From an uncultured Eubacteriales bacterium (GTDB taxonomy: Bacteria > Bacillota > Clostridia > Christensenellales > UBA1242): 5,086 nt of DNA. Both the position numbers and the translations under genes were made by a program. The stretch spans positions 1 to 5,086 of the forward strand of contig CATZIR010000055.1 in the NCBI GenBank assembly GCA_958420145.1. The letters run 5' to 3'. Below the pieces are notes generated by a model, which was given only the letters and a program-made list of their open reading frames with translations, was not told where the DNA came from and searched no databases. Below are positions 1 through 5,086 of the stretch, one piece after another. The first letter of the stretch is position 1; the number at the start of each line of letters is the position of its first letter.

Positions 1-2
1 CG

Positions 3-497
3 AACGAGGTTTTGCTAACCAGTAATTTAGAAAAATATTTTTTAACTGATGAACAACTGGGGGACATAATTGCACCAATGTATGATTTAGATAAAATGTT
101 TGCTGATGATATCATAAATAATGGTTTGCCCAAAGTAGAGAAGTCAAAATTTTTAGCAAGTTGTGTTAAAACGATTTTATTTTTAATTTTTAGGACCACG
201 AACAATTACCAAGATGTTTTGCAAATAGTTCGTGACTTTATTTGGAAAACAGACACATCATATAAAAATTTAGAAGAAATTAATGAAAAATATCAAAAAA
301 TTAGTGAATTTTTGCAAAAAAATCAAGAATTTTTAGAAAAAAAGACGATTTCGTTTGAACAAGTTGAGCAAGTTACTAACAAAAAAGTAGATTATCAAAT
401 GTTTATTTTTTACAATTTGCTCGAAGACTTTGGCGTCGCAAGAATAACAAAAATAGATGTAGGTAAAAGGTTGTTTCAAATAAAGCGAGTATATTAG
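3..497 (+). CDS. Hypothetical protein, 5' end probably outside the window
   Basis: I do not recognise this protein. The frame is open from the first complete codon at base 3 and ends with TAG at 495-497. A TTG at 12-14 could serve as a start (161 aa), but the only purine-rich stretch (GAGG, 6-9) lies just 2 nt before it, too close for a Shine-Dalgarno site. The next in-frame ATG (78) also lacks a well-spaced site. The real start is therefore probably upstream and this is the C-terminal part of a longer protein. The visible part is mostly helical and charged: a hydrophobic helix at about residues 50-62 (counted from the TTG), a Lys/Glu/Gln-rich amphipathic, possibly coiled-coil stretch at about 85-125, and a C-terminal tail (about 130-161) ending in short beta-like segments, faintly like a winged-helix wing. 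That last resemblance is weak. It converges on the hicB-like gene and shares its terminator, so it is probably not part of the neighbouring operon. Confidence 0.7.
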   Translation, partial: NEVLLTSNLEKYFLTDEQLGDIIAPMYDLDKMFADDIINNGLPKVEKSKFLASCVKTILFLIFRTTNNYQDVLQIVRDFIWKTDTSYKNLEEINEKYQKISEFLQKNQEFLEKKTISFEQVEQVTNKKVDYQMFIFYNLLEDFGVARITKIDVGKRLFQIKRVY

Positions 498-501
498 GCA
501 T

Positions 502-555
502 AAAAAAACATTATCACTAACAGGCTAAGATTAGTCGGCATGATAATGTTTTTTT
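502..555. terminator. Bidirectional rho-independent terminator between convergent genes
   Basis: Bases 502-516 (seven A, then CATTATCA) are the exact reverse complement of 541-555 (TGATAATG, then the T tract), giving a perfect 15-bp stem around a 24-nt loop (517-540). Inside the loop CTAA (517-520) could pair with TTAG (531-534). Read on the plus strand the stem ends in a T run; read on the minus strand the A run becomes a U run. It starts 4 bp after the stop of the left-hand plus-strand gene and 1 bp after the stop of the minus-strand hicB-like gene, so one hairpin can end both transcripts. The stem core is AT-rich with only two G/C pairs, so its strength is uncertain. Confidence 0.85.
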
Positions 556-556
556 A

Positions 557-823
557 TTATTTCAAATACTTGTCGGCAATTTTTTTGTTAATCATTATTA
601 CGAGTTCGCCTGGGTATTCTTTTTCTATTTTTTCAAGAGTAGATGGCTTAGAATTTCTAGCATCGTCAAAGTTAAAAATCATCAATGTTCTAATAAGGTC
701 TTTTGCCATGTATATAGAGTTTTGCATACCAAAGCCACAAGTGTAGCCACCCATTAGGTCAGGAAAAATTATGTTGTAAGCGTCGTCTTCTTTTCTAAAA
801 ACGGCAGGAAATCTAAAATTCAT
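557..823 (-). CDS. HicB-like (type II antitoxin-family) protein, no HicA partner visible
   Basis: An 88-aa protein that reads as the HicB N-terminal partial RNase-H-like fold. The family signature is FPAVFRKEDDAYNIIFPDL (residues 5-23), matching the usual pattern of F/YPAxF, an acidic turn, then a strand ending in FPDLpG. Next come a Gly/Thr turn (GGYTCG, 25-30), a helix (about 32-48) and a typical HicB tail with KPSTLEKI (59-66) and PGELVIMI (71-78). HicB proteins neutralise the HicA mRNA interferase, and many also carry a C-terminal DNA-binding domain. That domain is absent here: the protein ends soon after the last strand, so it is a short, single-domain member. No hicA-like gene lies in the window. 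The start is firm: ATG at 821-823 follows AGGAGA (831-836) with 7 nt spacing. It lies 13 bp downstream of the Sel1/TPR gene and is probably cotranscribed and translationally coupled with it. Family assignment is by motif reading only; its role here is unknown. Confidence 0.8.
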   Translation of the reverse strand: MNFRFPAVFRKEDDAYNIIFPDLMGGYTCGFGMQNSIYMAKDLIRTLMIFNFDDARNSKPSTLEKIEKEYPGELVIMINKKIADKYLK

Positions 824-830
824 ATTTTTT

Positions 831-838
831 TCTCCTTT
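831..838 (-). promoter_or_regulatory. Ribosome binding site of the hicB-like gene, overlapping the upstream stop
   Basis: On the minus strand the sequence reads TAAAGGAGA, in which the last two bases of the TAA stop of the Sel1/TPR gene (837-839) form part of an AAAGGAGA Shine-Dalgarno site. The spacing to the ATG is 7 nt. This fixes the hicB-like start and suggests that ribosomes ending on the first gene promote initiation on the second. Confidence 0.85.
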
Positions 839-2546
839 ATTTATATTTTTCTAAATTTGTTACTACTTTTTTGAAAAAATCAGCAAATTCATCATCACGG
901 TTCAAAATATCCTGCAATTTTTCGTATGCTTTTAGCAAATATTTTTTCTCTTTTTCTTCACTTTTAATTGTTTTATAAAGCATTGCAATAGTATAAAAGT
1001 TTTTAGCATTTATTAGATAAATTTTGTCTGGACCTATCTCATTATATGAGTCGCGACTAATTTCGTTGTTAAAATCACTATACACTACTATTGCGTCTTC
1101 TATTTGGTTGCTTTCAACTAATGTATCACAGTAGAGTTTTACAATTTCGGTCATCTTATCAAGTTTTTCAGTAAAATGTTCATTAATGCAAAGATGATAA
1201 AGTTCTTTTAGTGATTGTTTTGCTTTTTCTTTGTCGATTTTTAGTAAACTTTTTGCGTGACTAAGTTTGAAGTTGGCTAAATATGACTGTTTCCAATATT
1301 TGTTATAACTTGTTTTTTCTACGCATTTATAGCATTTTTCATATAGTTGCTCGGCTTTTTGGTTATTGCTAGAGTATTCTATTCGTGCCAAAATGTCGTA
1401 GTATCTAGCAGATGTCAGTAATATGTGGTCATCTTGTGGATTAGCATTGTTTTCTAAAAATTTATTAGCAATTTTTTTTGCTTCGACATAATTTTCTGTC
1501 TCTAAATAACTATATGCAATTATTGTTTCGGTGTAGTCTTTGCAGTAAGTATATTTTTTTAGTGTTTCGTTGTTGCTACTATAACAGTCAAAGTAATCTT
1601 TTGATATAGTTATAACTTTCTCAAAATTTTTTTCTTTGTATTCTAGTTCGATAAGTTTGCTTAGTGTAAAAAATTTGTATTCAATTTCTTCGTTATATTT
1701 CTTTTGTTTGATGGTATCAAAAATACTTAGTGTCATATTGCAATAATCAATGGCTTGCTTATTATCACAAATATTTGCTAGGTAATAATAAACTGTTGCT
1801 TGCTTGTTTAGCAAAGCTTCTTCGCTAGTTGTGTAGTGGCTTAGTGCTTCGATTAGCAAGTTGCAAAGATATTGCAATTCGTCTCTGTTTATGAATTTTA
1901 GTATTTCAAATGCAGTGATAAAGCAGTTAAAAAATATAGCAATTTTCGTGTCACTCAAAGTTTGATTATCAATATCTAACTTCACTTGGTTTGCGAGATT
2001 TCTATAAAAGTAAACTTTTTGCTCGTCGCTAAAATTGTTTCGATATGTTTGTTCTACATTTTCTTTTTGCATTTTCTGTTTGTCTTTGTCTAGTTTATCA
2101 ATATTAGCGATTTTGTCTAACTCTATCTCTACTGGCAAAATGTCTAGGTAAAAATCTGCTTCAATACTTTTATTTTCTTTAGATTCTAAAAAATATTGTT
2201 GTGCAACTTTATAGTTTTTCTCTACGCCTTCGCCATACATATAAATTAGCCCTAAAGCATTTTGTGCCTTGCCGTTTTTCATAGAACTTGCTTGCTCAAA
2301 AATAGAAATTGCTTTTTTAATATCTTGTGCTGTTCCAATGCCGAATTGATAGCATGTGCCTAGTTTGTAAAAAAGTTCACCTGTATTCTTTTTAGTTTCT
2401 ACGGCTTGAGTTAAGTATTCAAACGCTTTTTTGCCATTATCATCTTGGTCACGATTGTCAAAGTAGTGGTTTGCAAGATATATGGTTGCGTCACAATCTC
2501 CGTTTTTAGATAGATATGCTAGTTGCTTTATGTTGTTTGTTTTCAT
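837..2546 (-). CDS. Sel1-like / TPR repeat protein (569 aa)
   Basis: A soluble, almost wholly helical repeat protein with no signal peptide or membrane segment. Residues 17-124 hold about three Sel1-like repeats; the clearest are FYKLGTCYQFGIGTAQDIKK (59-78) and ALGLIYMYGEGVEKNYKVAQ (97-116), with the typical A/L-G-x-x-Y-x-x-G-x-G-V-x-x-D/N pattern. A charged linker follows (about 140-172). Residues 173-560 look like degenerate TPR helix pairs, for example about 293-326, 339-366, 380-411, 422-452, 464-492 and 512-546. Such repeats form a protein-binding superhelix; no enzymatic motif is visible. The start is ATG at 2544-2546, supported by AAGGA (2554-2558) at 7 nt spacing. It is the first gene of an operon with the hicB-like gene and is divergent from a TIR protein that has the same Sel1-then-TPR order. 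This suggests, but does not prove, that it is a TIR-less partner or paralogue. Its ligand and function are not recognisable from sequence. Confidence 0.88.
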   Translation of the reverse strand: MKTNNIKQLAYLSKNGDCDATIYLANHYFDNRDQDDNGKKAFEYLTQAVETKKNTGELFYKLGTCYQFGIGTAQDIKKAISIFEQASSMKNGKAQNALGLIYMYGEGVEKNYKVAQQYFLESKENKSIEADFYLDILPVEIELDKIANIDKLDKDKQKMQKENVEQTYRNNFSDEQKVYFYRNLANQVKLDIDNQTLSDTKIAIFFNCFITAFEILKFINRDELQYLCNLLIEALSHYTTSEEALLNKQATVYYYLANICDNKQAIDYCNMTLSIFDTIKQKKYNEEIEYKFFTLSKLIELEYKEKNFEKVITISKDYFDCYSSNNETLKKYTYCKDYTETIIAYSYLETENYVEAKKIANKFLENNANPQDDHILLTSARYYDILARIEYSSNNQKAEQLYEKCYKCVEKTSYNKYWKQSYLANFKLSHAKSLLKIDKEKAKQSLKELYHLCINEHFTEKLDKMTEIVKLYCDTLVESNQIEDAIVVYSDFNNEISRDSYNEIGPDKIYLINAKNFYTIAMLYKTIKSEEKEKKYLLKAYEKLQDILNRDDEFADFFKKVVTNLEKYK

Positions 2547-2553
2547 AGCGTTT

Positions 2554-2558
2554 TCCTT
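2554..2558 (-). promoter_or_regulatory. Ribosome binding site of the Sel1/TPR gene
   Basis: The minus strand reads AGAAGGAAAACGCT before the ATG. The AAGGA core lies 7 nt upstream of the start codon, which supports the full 569-aa start. Confidence 0.75.
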
Positions 2559-2566
2559 CTAACAAT

Positions 2567-2596
2567 AATTTATCATAAATTTTTAAGTCCTGACAA
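2567..2596 (-). promoter_or_regulatory. Possible promoter of the Sel1/TPR-hicB operon
   Basis: On the minus strand, TTGTCA (reverse complement of 2591-2596; 5 of 6 matches to the -35 consensus) is followed after 18 nt by TAAATT (reverse complement of 2567-2572; 4 of 6), which is preceded by TGA, an extended -10 element. Transcription would start near 2560, giving a very short leader that begins just before the Shine-Dalgarno site. The region is so AT-rich that other -10-like boxes exist, so this is a candidate only. Confidence 0.4.
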
Positions 2597-2636
2597 TAAA
2601 AATTACAATTTTTTATTAAAAATAAAATTTATTACC
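2597..2636 (+). promoter_or_regulatory. A/T-tract region upstream of the TIR promoter, UP-element-like
   Basis: These 40 bases are almost all A and T, with several A or T tracts of four to six bases placed directly upstream of the -35 box of the TIR gene. This is how UP elements bound by the RNA polymerase alpha subunit look in low-GC bacteria. The stretch also contains an imperfect inverted repeat (AATAAAAATT at 2595-2604 against AATTTTTTATT just after it), but in DNA this AT-rich that can arise by chance. Confidence 0.35.
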
Positions 2637-2638
2637 TA

Positions 2639-2669
2639 TTGACTTTTTCGCCTATTTGTATGGTATAAT
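2639..2669 (+). promoter_or_regulatory. Strong sigma-A promoter of the TIR gene, extended -10
   Basis: TTGACT (2639-2644) is a 5 of 6 match to the -35 box, and TATAAT (2664-2669) is a perfect -10 box preceded by TG-G (2661-2663), the extended -10 motif. The spacer is 19 bp, longer than the ideal 17; the extended -10 would compensate for that. A start of transcription near 2676 would give a leader of about 26 nt. No clear operator palindrome overlaps it, so tight repression is not obvious from the sequence. Confidence 0.8.
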
Positions 2670-2689
2670 GTTTTTACAATAAATCTAGT

Positions 2690-2694
2690 GAGGT
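2690..2694 (+). promoter_or_regulatory. Ribosome binding site of the TIR gene
   Basis: GAGGT lies 7 nt before the ATG at 2702-2704 and matches the anti-Shine-Dalgarno core. Together with the promoter just upstream it fixes this ATG as the start, and no other ATG lies between promoter and start. Confidence 0.75.
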
Positions 2695-2701
2695 TGTGAC
2701 T

Positions 2702-5086
2702 ATGGTTGAACTAAAGTATAAGACAAGAAATAACTCATCACCACAGGGGAAAGCCAAGGTGTATTTTTGCTGTGCCGAAAAAGATTATGCACTTTTAGAT
2801 GAAATTAGCAAGGAGATTTTAGAAAGACAAAATTGTGCGATATTCTATTTAGAAAAAAACACGGTTTTATCAAACGAAGATGAGAAAGACTTACTTTTTC
2901 AACTTAGTCAAATGCAGTTGGTGGTTTGCCCAATAACTTCAAACTTTTTGCGTGATGACTGCAAGGCTCTTAGTAGGGAGTTTATGTTTGCCAAAAAAAA
3001 TAATCTTCCTATTTTACCACTAATGTATGAAAACACTTTGGTTAGTCTCTTTAACCAAAAGTGTGGGGACATTCAATTTCTAGACAAATTTCAAAACGAT
3101 GATACTGCAATTAGTTATGATAAAAAACTAACTGACCTACTTGGCGCAACACTTATTAGTGATGATACTGCCGAATATATTAGGAAGGCTTTTGACGCAT
3201 ACATATTCCTAAGTTATCGTAAAAAAGATAGACAATACGCCAACGAAGTTATGAAAGAAATTCACAAAAACGATTTTGCTAAAAGTATCGCAATTTGGTT
3301 TGATGAATTTTTAGTTCCTGGCGAAAACTTTAACGACGCAATCAAAAAGGCACTAAATAAGAGTGAATATTTTGCGTTAGTTGTAACTCCACATTTGCTA
3401 GAAAACAATAACTATGTTATGACAACTGAATATCCTATGGCTAAAAAAGAAAACAAAAAAATTATGCCAATAGAAACTGTGGAAACAGACAAGACTGAAC
3501 TAGAAGAAAAATATTCAAACATTCCAAACGTCGTTAATGTTAGTGACGCAAACGCACTTTCAAAACTGCTACTAGATAACATTAAAAACATTGCTACTAA
3601 AAAAAGTAAGTCTGTTGAACATAACTTTTGCATTGCACTAGCCTACCTTTATGGAGTAGATGTAGAAGTTAACAGAGAATATGCTTTTGAACTTCTTGAA
3701 GAATGCGCAAAAGATAAATATGAGCCTGCAATTAGATACTTAAGTTCTTTCTACAAAGAAGGCTATTATGTTAGTCAAGACCTAAACAAGTCCATTAAGT
3801 ATGCTCAAGATTTGTTAAAAATAAATGAAAAGCAACAAGATACTCTACAAGGGAAAGAAATGTATCTATCAAATTTGGTGGAACTTGCTTTCTTGCAAAA
3901 CCAAGTTTATAACTTCGACGAAGCAGTTAGATTGCAAAAGAAAGTGATTAAACTCTTAAAAGAAAATGCAGATATTAAAAATAGGGATTATGTACTTATT
4001 AAAGAGACTGTTGAACTATCTAGTTACTACATTAACCAAAGAGACTTTAATAAAGCCGAAAAGTGCTTGCTAACTGCAGTTGAAGATTCAAAAAAATACA
4101 AGCGTAAAGACAAAGGCTACTTGCTAGCGACAACTTATAACAGACTCGGAGTTTTCTATAAAAACTTAAAAAGTAGATATGGTTTTTGTGCGCAACTCGA
4201 AGAAGAAATGATGAAGAATGCCTATAAGTTAAGAAAAGAACTTGCTTCTTCTGGCGCAGATATGGATTTGACTAGATTTGCGATAGCAAGTGATAATTTG
4301 GCTGAAATATACAGGGAACAGGGATTGTATGAAATTGCAAAAGATTACAGCAAAGAAGCAGTTGTAATTTTCAAGGAATTAAGTTCAAAATCTACTAGTG
4401 GACTATATCACTATGGCATTAGTTTGGACAATTACTATCAAATTTTGCTAAACGAACAACAACCATGCTTAGACATAAAACTAGAAGCGTTAGACATTTT
4501 TAGTAAATTAGTTAGTCTTAATGCTGAAGCCTATATCTACGATTACGCCCTTTGTGTTACTGGTTATGTTCATAATCCAGAAATTATACACGGCAATATG
4601 GACAAAGCCTATACTATTATTGATGATTTACTCACAAAATTAAAAGAACTATCAAACAAACAAAGCAGTTTGTTTTATGGCTATTGTGAACATTTGAAAA
4701 AATTCGCTCATTACTATGTTTCTTGCGGTCATCCAGACAAGGCTATGCTACTTTTTGAAACACTAAAAAATGAAACCGAAAGCAAACTAGATAATATAGA
4801 CAATTTAGAAAACTATAGTTTTGCTGTCCTAAATATAGTTAATCAAACATATAAAAAAGAGCAAATACTTGATATTAAAGCGCTAGAAAAATTAACGGAT
4901 TTATGGGCTAATGTAGATAGAAAATTTGAGCAACTAGCAACACATCATTTATATGCTTTCGTTCATTTCTGCTCTAATATATCAAAAGAATGTGATGCCG
5001 ATTTTTCACATATCTACGAAGCTGCTAAAAAGTATATCGAACCAATAACAGAGCCTTACGCTAGTTCAGATAGGGCAAAAATTTAT
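2702..5086 (+). CDS. Tandem-TIR, Sel1/TPR repeat protein (3' end outside the window)
   Basis: The frame is open for 795 codons and continues past the window. Residues about 19-130 form a degenerate TIR-like domain: strand KVYFCCAEKD (19-28), strand CAIFYL (45-50), strand MQLVVCPITS (71-80), then REFMFAKKNNLPILPL (92-107). Residues about 164-298 form a canonical TIR domain: box 1 DAYIFLSYRKKDR (165-177), box 2 IWFDEFLVPGENF (198-210) with the Pro-Gly BB-loop, strand YFALVVTP (223-230), and TEYPMAKKENKKIMP (242-256), where E243 sits at the position of the catalytic Glu of TIR NADases. Sel1-like repeats follow (about 305-372), then many TPR-like helix pairs (for example 385-420, 429-463, 470-512, 523-560) to the window end. 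No signal peptide or membrane segment is seen. Bacterial TIR domains commonly cleave NAD+ or make nucleotide signals, often in anti-phage defence; fused repeats usually sense or scaffold. The NADase role is inferred from E243 and the fold. It is divergent from the Sel1/TPR-hicB operon. Confidence 0.92.
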   Translation, partial: MVELKYKTRNNSSPQGKAKVYFCCAEKDYALLDEISKEILERQNCAIFYLEKNTVLSNEDEKDLLFQLSQMQLVVCPITSNFLRDDCKALSREFMFAKKNNLPILPLMYENTLVSLFNQKCGDIQFLDKFQNDDTAISYDKKLTDLLGATLISDDTAEYIRKAFDAYIFLSYRKKDRQYANEVMKEIHKNDFAKSIAIWFDEFLVPGENFNDAIKKALNKSEYFALVVTPHLLENNNYVMTTEYPMAKKENKKIMPIETVETDKTELEEKYSNIPNVVNVSDANALSKLLLDNIKNIATKKSKSVEHNFCIALAYLYGVDVEVNREYAFELLEECAKDKYEPAIRYLSSFYKEGYYVSQDLNKSIKYAQDLLKINEKQQDTLQGKEMYLSNLVELAFLQNQVYNFDEAVRLQKKVIKLLKENADIKNRDYVLIKETVELSSYYINQRDFNKAEKCLLTAVEDSKKYKRKDKGYLLATTYNRLGVFYKNLKSRYGFCAQLEEEMMKNAYKLRKELASSGADMDLTRFAIASDNLAEIYREQGLYEIAKDYSKEAVVIFKELSSKSTSGLYHYGISLDNYYQILLNEQQPCLDIKLEALDIFSKLVSLNAEAYIYDYALCVTGYVHNPEIIHGNMDKAYTIIDDLLTKLKELSNKQSSLFYGYCEHLKKFAHYYVSCGHPDKAMLLFETLKNETESKLDNIDNLENYSFAVLNIVNQTYKKEQILDIKALEKLTDLWANVDRKFEQLATHHLYAFVHFCSNISKECDADFSHIYEAAKKYIEPITEPYASSDRAKIY

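Noticed and set aside
540..746. A 68-aa open frame on the plus strand with a hydrophobic N-terminus
   Set aside because: It is the complement of the hicB-like gene, has no Shine-Dalgarno site, and starts inside the terminator stem; the opposite strand carries a clear family motif.
837..2546. Possible remnant of a TIR gene that lost its effector domain (pseudogene)
   Set aside because: The frame is intact for 569 codons with its own well-spaced ribosome binding site and Sel1 repeats beginning near the N-terminus, so it looks like a functional TIR-less protein.
2571..2640. AT-rich imperfect inverted repeats considered as an operator, a small RNA or a replication origin
   Set aside because: The symmetry consists of A and T runs only, with no G/C-bearing core, and no DnaA-box-like or iteron repeats are present.
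2635..2656. Direct repeat CCTATT at 2635-2640 and 2651-2656 around the -35 box, considered as an operator
   Set aside because: Only six bases match, in a low-complexity region, and the 16-bp offset is not a clear helical repeat; chance is a sufficient explanation.
3412..3633. A 73-aa hydrophobic open frame on the minus strand
   Set aside because: It lies wholly inside the TIR gene, antisense to the end of the canonical TIR domain. Its Ser/Phe/Leu-rich composition is what the complement of Lys/Glu/Asn-rich codons gives.
1..5086. CRISPR arrays, tRNA or rRNA genes, insertion sequences and attachment sites
   Set aside because: I see no regularly spaced repeats, no tRNA cloverleaf or CCA-ended segment, no transposase motif and no terminal inverted repeats with target duplications.

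Overview
The window is AT-rich bacterial DNA with a standard genetic code: TGG is read as Trp, the visible stops are TAA and TAG, and no TGA interrupts the reading frames. Purine-rich Shine-Dalgarno sites (AGGAGA, AAGGA, GAGGT) and a textbook sigma-A promoter point to a low-GC Bacillota (Firmicutes) genome, probably a Clostridia-like organism. That placement is an inference from composition, signals and gene families; no marker gene is present.

Layout from left to right. (1) The 3' part of an unrecognised plus-strand gene (to 497). (2) A 59-bp convergent gap holding a perfect 15-bp inverted repeat with A and T tracts on its two sides, which reads as a bidirectional terminator. (3) A two-gene minus-strand operon: a 569-aa Sel1/TPR repeat protein (2546 to 837), then, 13 bp downstream, an 88-aa HicB-like protein (823 to 557) whose ribosome binding site abuts the stop codon of the first gene. 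(4) A 155-bp AT-rich divergent promoter region (2547-2701) with a strong extended -10 promoter for the plus strand. (5) A large plus-strand gene from 2702 that is still open at the window end (at least 795 aa). It encodes two tandem TIR-type domains, the first degenerate and the second canonical, followed by Sel1-like and TPR-like repeats.

The main interest is the divergent locus made of (3) and (5). A TIR effector module joined to a long superhelical repeat region is the layout expected of a bacterial immune-type sensor/NADase. It is divergently paired with a second Sel1/TPR protein without a TIR domain and a HicB-type antitoxin-like protein with no HicA toxin in view. A working hypothesis is a TIR-based defence or stress-response module in which the TIR-less repeat protein and the HicB-like protein act as partner, sensor or brake. 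This is inference: the sequence shows the domains and the arrangement, not the activity or any interaction.
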